A DNA stretch of 64,000 bases from G963665085 sp963665085 (GTDB lineage Bacteria; Bacteroidota; Bacteroidia; Bacteroidales; JAAAOM01). Below the pieces are notes generated by a model. The model made no database searches. It worked only from the letters and a program-made list of their open reading frames with translations, and had not been told where the DNA came from. Location: assembly GCA_963665085.2 (NCBI GenBank), contig CAXXXS010000002.1:930001-994000 (forward strand). Reading direction: 5' to 3'. Made by a program: the position numbers and the translations under genes. Positions within the stretch are counted from its first letter, which is position 1. Every line of letters starts with the position of its first letter. Shown one piece after another: positions 60,814-64,000 of this stretch.

Positions 60814-61986
60814 ATGAATACATTGGGGACACAACACTTTAGCTTCTCAGACACAAAAAACCATTATAAAATATTAGACGGATTACGCGGTGTTGCCGCA
60901 ATAATAGTAGTAATGTTTCATATCTTGGAAACGTTCACCGGAGGGGATCATTCAAAACAGATTATCAATCACGGTTATCTTGCCGTAGATTTTTTCTTTG
61001 TTCTCTCCGGCTTTGTTATTGGATATGCCTACGACGACAGATGGGGTAAAATGACACTGGGAAATTTCTTTAAAAGACGTTTAATCCGCTTACATCCTAT
61101 GATAATTATTGGGATGATTATTGGCGCTTTAACTTTCTACTTTCAAGATAGCTATTTTTTCCCGGCAATTGGAGATACTCCCGTTTGGAAATTGTTGTTG
61201 GTAATGGTTATTGGTTTTACCTTATTTCCGGTAGGTCGTTCACTTGATATCAGGGGCTGGACAGAAATGCACCCTCTTAACGGACCAGGATGGTCTCTCT
61301 TTTTCGAATACATCGGAAACATTCTTTATGCTTTGATTATCCGCAAATTATCTAACAAAGTATTAGCAGTCCTGGTATTTATTGCAGGTGCTGCACTTAT
61401 ACACCTTGCTGTAACAAGCCCTCATGGTGATGTAATTGGGGGGTGGTCTATTCATCCTGCTCAACTGCGTATTGGTTTTACACGATTACTTTATCCGTTC
61501 TTCACCGGACTACTGCTTTCCCGTATAGTAAAACCAGGTAAAATAAACAATGCTTTTCTATGGAGTAGCCTGCTACTAATAATAATATTTTCTATTCCAC
61601 GTATAGGCAATAATGAACAATTGTGGATGAATGGATTATACGACTCTTTATCAATTATATTTGTTTTCCCATTAATAGTTTATATCGGCGCAAGCGGCAA
61701 TTTAAGCGGTAAAATTTCATCAAAGGTCAGCCGTTTTCTTGGCGATATATCCTATCCGTTATATATAACCCATTATCCTATCATTTACATGTTTATGGCA
61801 TGGATTGCAAAGAACCAGGAATTTATAAATGGTTCACCCAATGGGAAATTAACTATGGTTTTGGTTGCCATTAGCGTTCTTATCGTAACTGTTTCCATAT
61901 CTTATGTATGCTTTAAATTCTATGATGAGCCAGTCAGGAAATGGCTTGCCAATCGCTTTATGAAATCACAAAAAAATAAGGTTTAA
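60814..61986 (+). CDS. Acyltransferase family 3 membrane protein
   Basis: 390 residues with about ten membrane helices. The family-3 signature begins with KILDGLRGVAAIIVVMFHIL, which includes the conserved His; YLAVDFFFVLSGFVIGYAYD and RLIRLHPM follow, and the end is YPLYITHYPIIYMFMAWIA. Such proteins O-acylate extracellular or envelope carbohydrates using acyl-CoA or a relay. It is one base ahead of the CBM9-DUF5916 gene, implying coupled expression. Downstream coupling to a glycan-binding outer-membrane protein is notable, but the acceptor is unknown. Preceded by a possible TATTTTTG box (60749-60756). Confidence 0.9.
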   Translation: MNTLGTQHFSFSDTKNHYKILDGLRGVAAIIVVMFHILETFTGGDHSKQIINHGYLAVDFFFVLSGFVIGYAYDDRWGKMTLGNFFKRRLIRLHPMIIIGMIIGALTFYFQDSYFFPAIGDTPVWKLLLVMVIGFTLFPVGRSLDIRGWTEMHPLNGPGWSLFFEYIGNILYALIIRKLSNKVLAVLVFIAGAALIHLAVTSPHGDVIGGWSIHPAQLRIGFTRLLYPFFTGLLLSRIVKPGKINNAFLWSSLLLIIIFSIPRIGNNEQLWMNGLYDSLSIIFVFPLIVYIGASGNLSGKISSKVSRFLGDISYPLYITHYPIIYMFMAWIAKNQEFINGSPNGKLTMVLVAISVLIVTVSISYVCFKFYDEPVRKWLANRFMKSQKNKV

Positions 61987-61987
61987 C

Positions 61988-64000
61988 ATGGCTTTAAGGC
62001 TTATAAAGTGGATATTTTTTCTTTCTCTGCTTGTCTTTTTTCCTATTGAAAAAAGCGTAGCAGGGAAAATCCCTTCTTCAGAAAATAATGTTCTGGAGAA
62101 AAGATTTGAAAGCGAGGAAGATTCTACTTTACGGCAAAAACGAGTCATAAAAACACAACGAATAAACACCCCTCCCAACATTGATGGCTGGTTAAACGAT
62201 AGCTGCTGGAATATAGGTAAATGGGAAAGTGAATATTCACAGTATTCACCTAAATACGGAGAAAAAGCTACTTACAGGACCGAACTTAAAATTTTTTATG
62301 ATGATAAAAATATCTATGCCGGAATCCGGGCATACGATGACATGTCAAAGATTAGTCGAAAACTAGATCGCAGGGATAATTATTCCGGTGATTTGGTAGG
62401 ACTTCATTTTGATAGCTATTTTGATTTACAGACAGCCTATGAGTTTGATCTTACTGCGGCAGGCCAAAAACTTGATGTTTGGGTAGGTAATGATAGCTGG
62501 GACATAAATTGGAATGCTGTCTGGTATGGAAAGGTAGAATATGAAGATTCTGCATGGACAGCAGAATTCAGGATACCACTCAGTCAATTAAGATACGGTT
62601 CAGAAGAAAATCAGGTTTGGGGATTAAATTCCTGGCGTTCGCTAGAACGCCTACATGAAGAAAATCAGTGGAACCTTGTTGCTAATGATGGTACAGGTGC
62701 GGTTTATACTTTTGGCGAACTTCATGGCCTTCAAGGATTAAAAAAAACAAAAAGGATAGAGATTTTACCATATGTTTCTTCGATGGTAACAACAATGGAA
62801 AAAATTCCTGAAAATCCATTTACTTCTGACGCAAATTTAACCGGACAAGCAGGTATTGATGCAAGGATTGGTATTACTAATAACACAACTTTATACGCAA
62901 CCATCAATCCGGATTTTGGACAGGTAGAAGCCGATCCCTCAGTAATGAACCTGACTGCTTTTGAAACCTATTTTGAAGAAAAAAGGCCTTTTTTTGTTGA
63001 AGGAAAAAACATTTTTGATTTCTCATTCGATGATGACTACTTGTTTTACACACGCAGGATTGGCCATGCCCCCTCATACACTCCTGGATATGAATTCATG
63101 CAGATGCCCGAAAACACAACCATTGCCAATGCTCTGAAATTATCAGGAAAAACTTCAAAAGGCTTCTCATTTGGAATTATTGAATCCATAACAGCAAAAG
63201 AAAAAGCTAAAATATACGATAGCGGAGAGAATTTCAGCCAGGTAATAGAACCTTTATCAAATTATGTGGTTGGCAGGTTTCAGCAAGAATATGATCGCGG
63301 CAACACAATCATCGGAGGGATCGTTACGCATACCCATCGTTCAATAAAAGATGAACATTTAAATTTTTTGTCTTCAAACGCTATAACATACGGTTCTGAT
63401 TTTACACATTTCTGGAAAGACCGAAAGTATTTTATAGAGACTAAATTTATTGGCAGTAGTATTAATGGGGATAAAATAGCGATAAGTAAATTACAAACTT
63501 CGTCAGCACGTTATTACCAAAGGCCTGATATAAATGGAGTAAATTATGATTCACTACGCACCAACCTGAATGGAATAGGAGCTTCAGTTAAAACCGGAAA
63601 ATGGAGTAAAGGACACTGGCGTTACAGCGAGGAAGTTAACTATCGTTCTCCAGGCCTTGAATTAAATGATTTGGGTTATATGACATTATCGAACCTTATC
63701 AAAAACAACACCTCTGTTTCCTATATCGAAAAAGAAAATAAATACATCTTTAAAACATACGAATTCAATCTTCAGCAGTTAAACGCCTGGAACAGCAACA
63801 GAGAAAGCCTTTATTCGCAAGCCATCTTTGCTTCACAAATTGAATTCATGAATAATTGGACAATAATTTTAAATGGACAATACAACTGGAATATTAACGA
63901 TGAAAAAATTCTACGAGGTGGGCCATCAATGAAACTTCCGGATCAATTTACCTCAAATTACAAACTATATACAAATCAGGCTAAGAACATTGCTCTTTCC
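61988..64000 (+). CDS. CBM9-like/DUF5916 outer-membrane protein, 3' end cut by window edge
   Basis: 671 codons are visible with no stop before the edge. A signal peptide (about 1-26, WIFFLSLLVFFPIEKSVAG) precedes a CBM9-like domain with TPPNIDGWLNDSCWNIGKW, LKIFYDDKNIYAGIRAYDD and WTAEFRIPLSQLRYG (about 55-225), then the DUF5916 barrel-like region beginning IEILPYVSSMVTTMEKIPEN and continuing with FGQVEADPSVMNLTAFETYF and EEKRPFFVEGKNIF, a hallmark of the family. Same architecture as the protein at 1100-3268. It starts two bases after the acyltransferase stop. Function is unknown; the C-terminus is outside the window. Confidence 0.8.
   Translation, partial: MALRLIKWIFFLSLLVFFPIEKSVAGKIPSSENNVLEKRFESEEDSTLRQKRVIKTQRINTPPNIDGWLNDSCWNIGKWESEYSQYSPKYGEKATYRTELKIFYDDKNIYAGIRAYDDMSKISRKLDRRDNYSGDLVGLHFDSYFDLQTAYEFDLTAAGQKLDVWVGNDSWDINWNAVWYGKVEYEDSAWTAEFRIPLSQLRYGSEENQVWGLNSWRSLERLHEENQWNLVANDGTGAVYTFGELHGLQGLKKTKRIEILPYVSSMVTTMEKIPENPFTSDANLTGQAGIDARIGITNNTTLYATINPDFGQVEADPSVMNLTAFETYFEEKRPFFVEGKNIFDFSFDDDYLFYTRRIGHAPSYTPGYEFMQMPENTTIANALKLSGKTSKGFSFGIIESITAKEKAKIYDSGENFSQVIEPLSNYVVGRFQQEYDRGNTIIGGIVTHTHRSIKDEHLNFLSSNAITYGSDFTHFWKDRKYFIETKFIGSSINGDKIAISKLQTSSARYYQRPDINGVNYDSLRTNLNGIGASVKTGKWSKGHWRYSEEVNYRSPGLELNDLGYMTLSNLIKNNTSVSYIEKENKYIFKTYEFNLQQLNAWNSNRESLYSQAIFASQIEFMNNWTIILNGQYNWNINDEKILRGGPSMKLPDQFTSNYKLYTNQAKNIALS

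Overview
The window is clearly A+T-rich and looks like the chromosome of a marine or otherwise environmental Bacteroidota, probably of the Marinilabiliales/Prolixibacteraceae type (inference). The evidence is two SusC/SusD pairs, each with its own ECF sigma/FecR-type anti-sigma module, a type IX secretion sorting domain, several family S1 sulfatases, lipoproteins and TAnnTTTG-type promoter boxes. No rRNA, tRNA or CRISPR array was seen.

Layout. 1-1000: the tail of a probable glycoside hydrolase and a MntA/HepT toxin-antitoxin pair. 1.1-6.7 kb (minus strand): an ECF sigma factor, a zinc-finger anti-sigma factor with HEAT-like repeats, two DUF4097 proteins, a cluster of palindromes and a CBM9-DUF5916 outer-membrane protein. 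6.9-9.0 kb: a PepSY-like membrane protein and a sulfatase. 9.1-13.5 kb (minus strand): a compact four-gene cassette of SGNH/TPR protein, SxtJ-like protein, a 49-residue DUF5989-like protein and a NodU/CmcH-type O-carbamoyltransferase. 13.6-23.3 kb (minus strand): polysaccharide utilization locus 1 (GH51 arabinofuranosidase, DUF4861, ECF sigma, FecR, SusC, SusD). 23.5-43.6 kb (plus strand): locus 2 (ECF sigma, FecR, SusC, SusD, two sulfatases around a gene remnant, a GtaA-like DUF4965 protein, a GH2, a GH5-like hydrolase), running into rhaT-rhaI-rhamnulokinase. 43.8-46.5 kb: a TPR/LytS-type sensor kinase and LytTR regulator. 46.7-48.1 kb: an IS1380-family insertion. 48.3-55.4 kb: a lipoprotein and a 2,111-residue secreted repeat protein. 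55.9-64.0 kb: a sugar isomerase/epimerase-like protein, a GH3 enzyme, a degenerate-Nudix (NrtR/AraR-type) regulator, an AraC regulator, an acyltransferase and a second CBM9-DUF5916 protein cut by the window edge.

How the genes may work together. Locus 2 couples glycan import (SusCD), desulfation, exo-glycosidases and L-rhamnose uptake and catabolism. A sulfated rhamnose-containing algal polysaccharide such as ulvan is a reasonable but unproven substrate. Locus 1, with an arabinofuranosidase, points to an arabinose-containing glycan. No polysaccharide lyase, rhamnulose-phosphate aldolase or sulfatase-maturation enzyme lies inside the window.

The most notable unexplained structure is non-coding. 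There is a family of about 138-bp MITE-like palindromic elements at transcription-unit boundaries. A hairpin is conserved between fecR and susC in both loci at nearly the same distance from the susC start. A cluster of GTACCT palindromes lies at 3.4-3.6 kb. A 31-bp palindromic operator candidate separates the GH3 gene from the Nudix regulator. The carbamoyltransferase/SxtJ/DUF5989/SGNH cassette is the best candidate for an incompletely described protein system.
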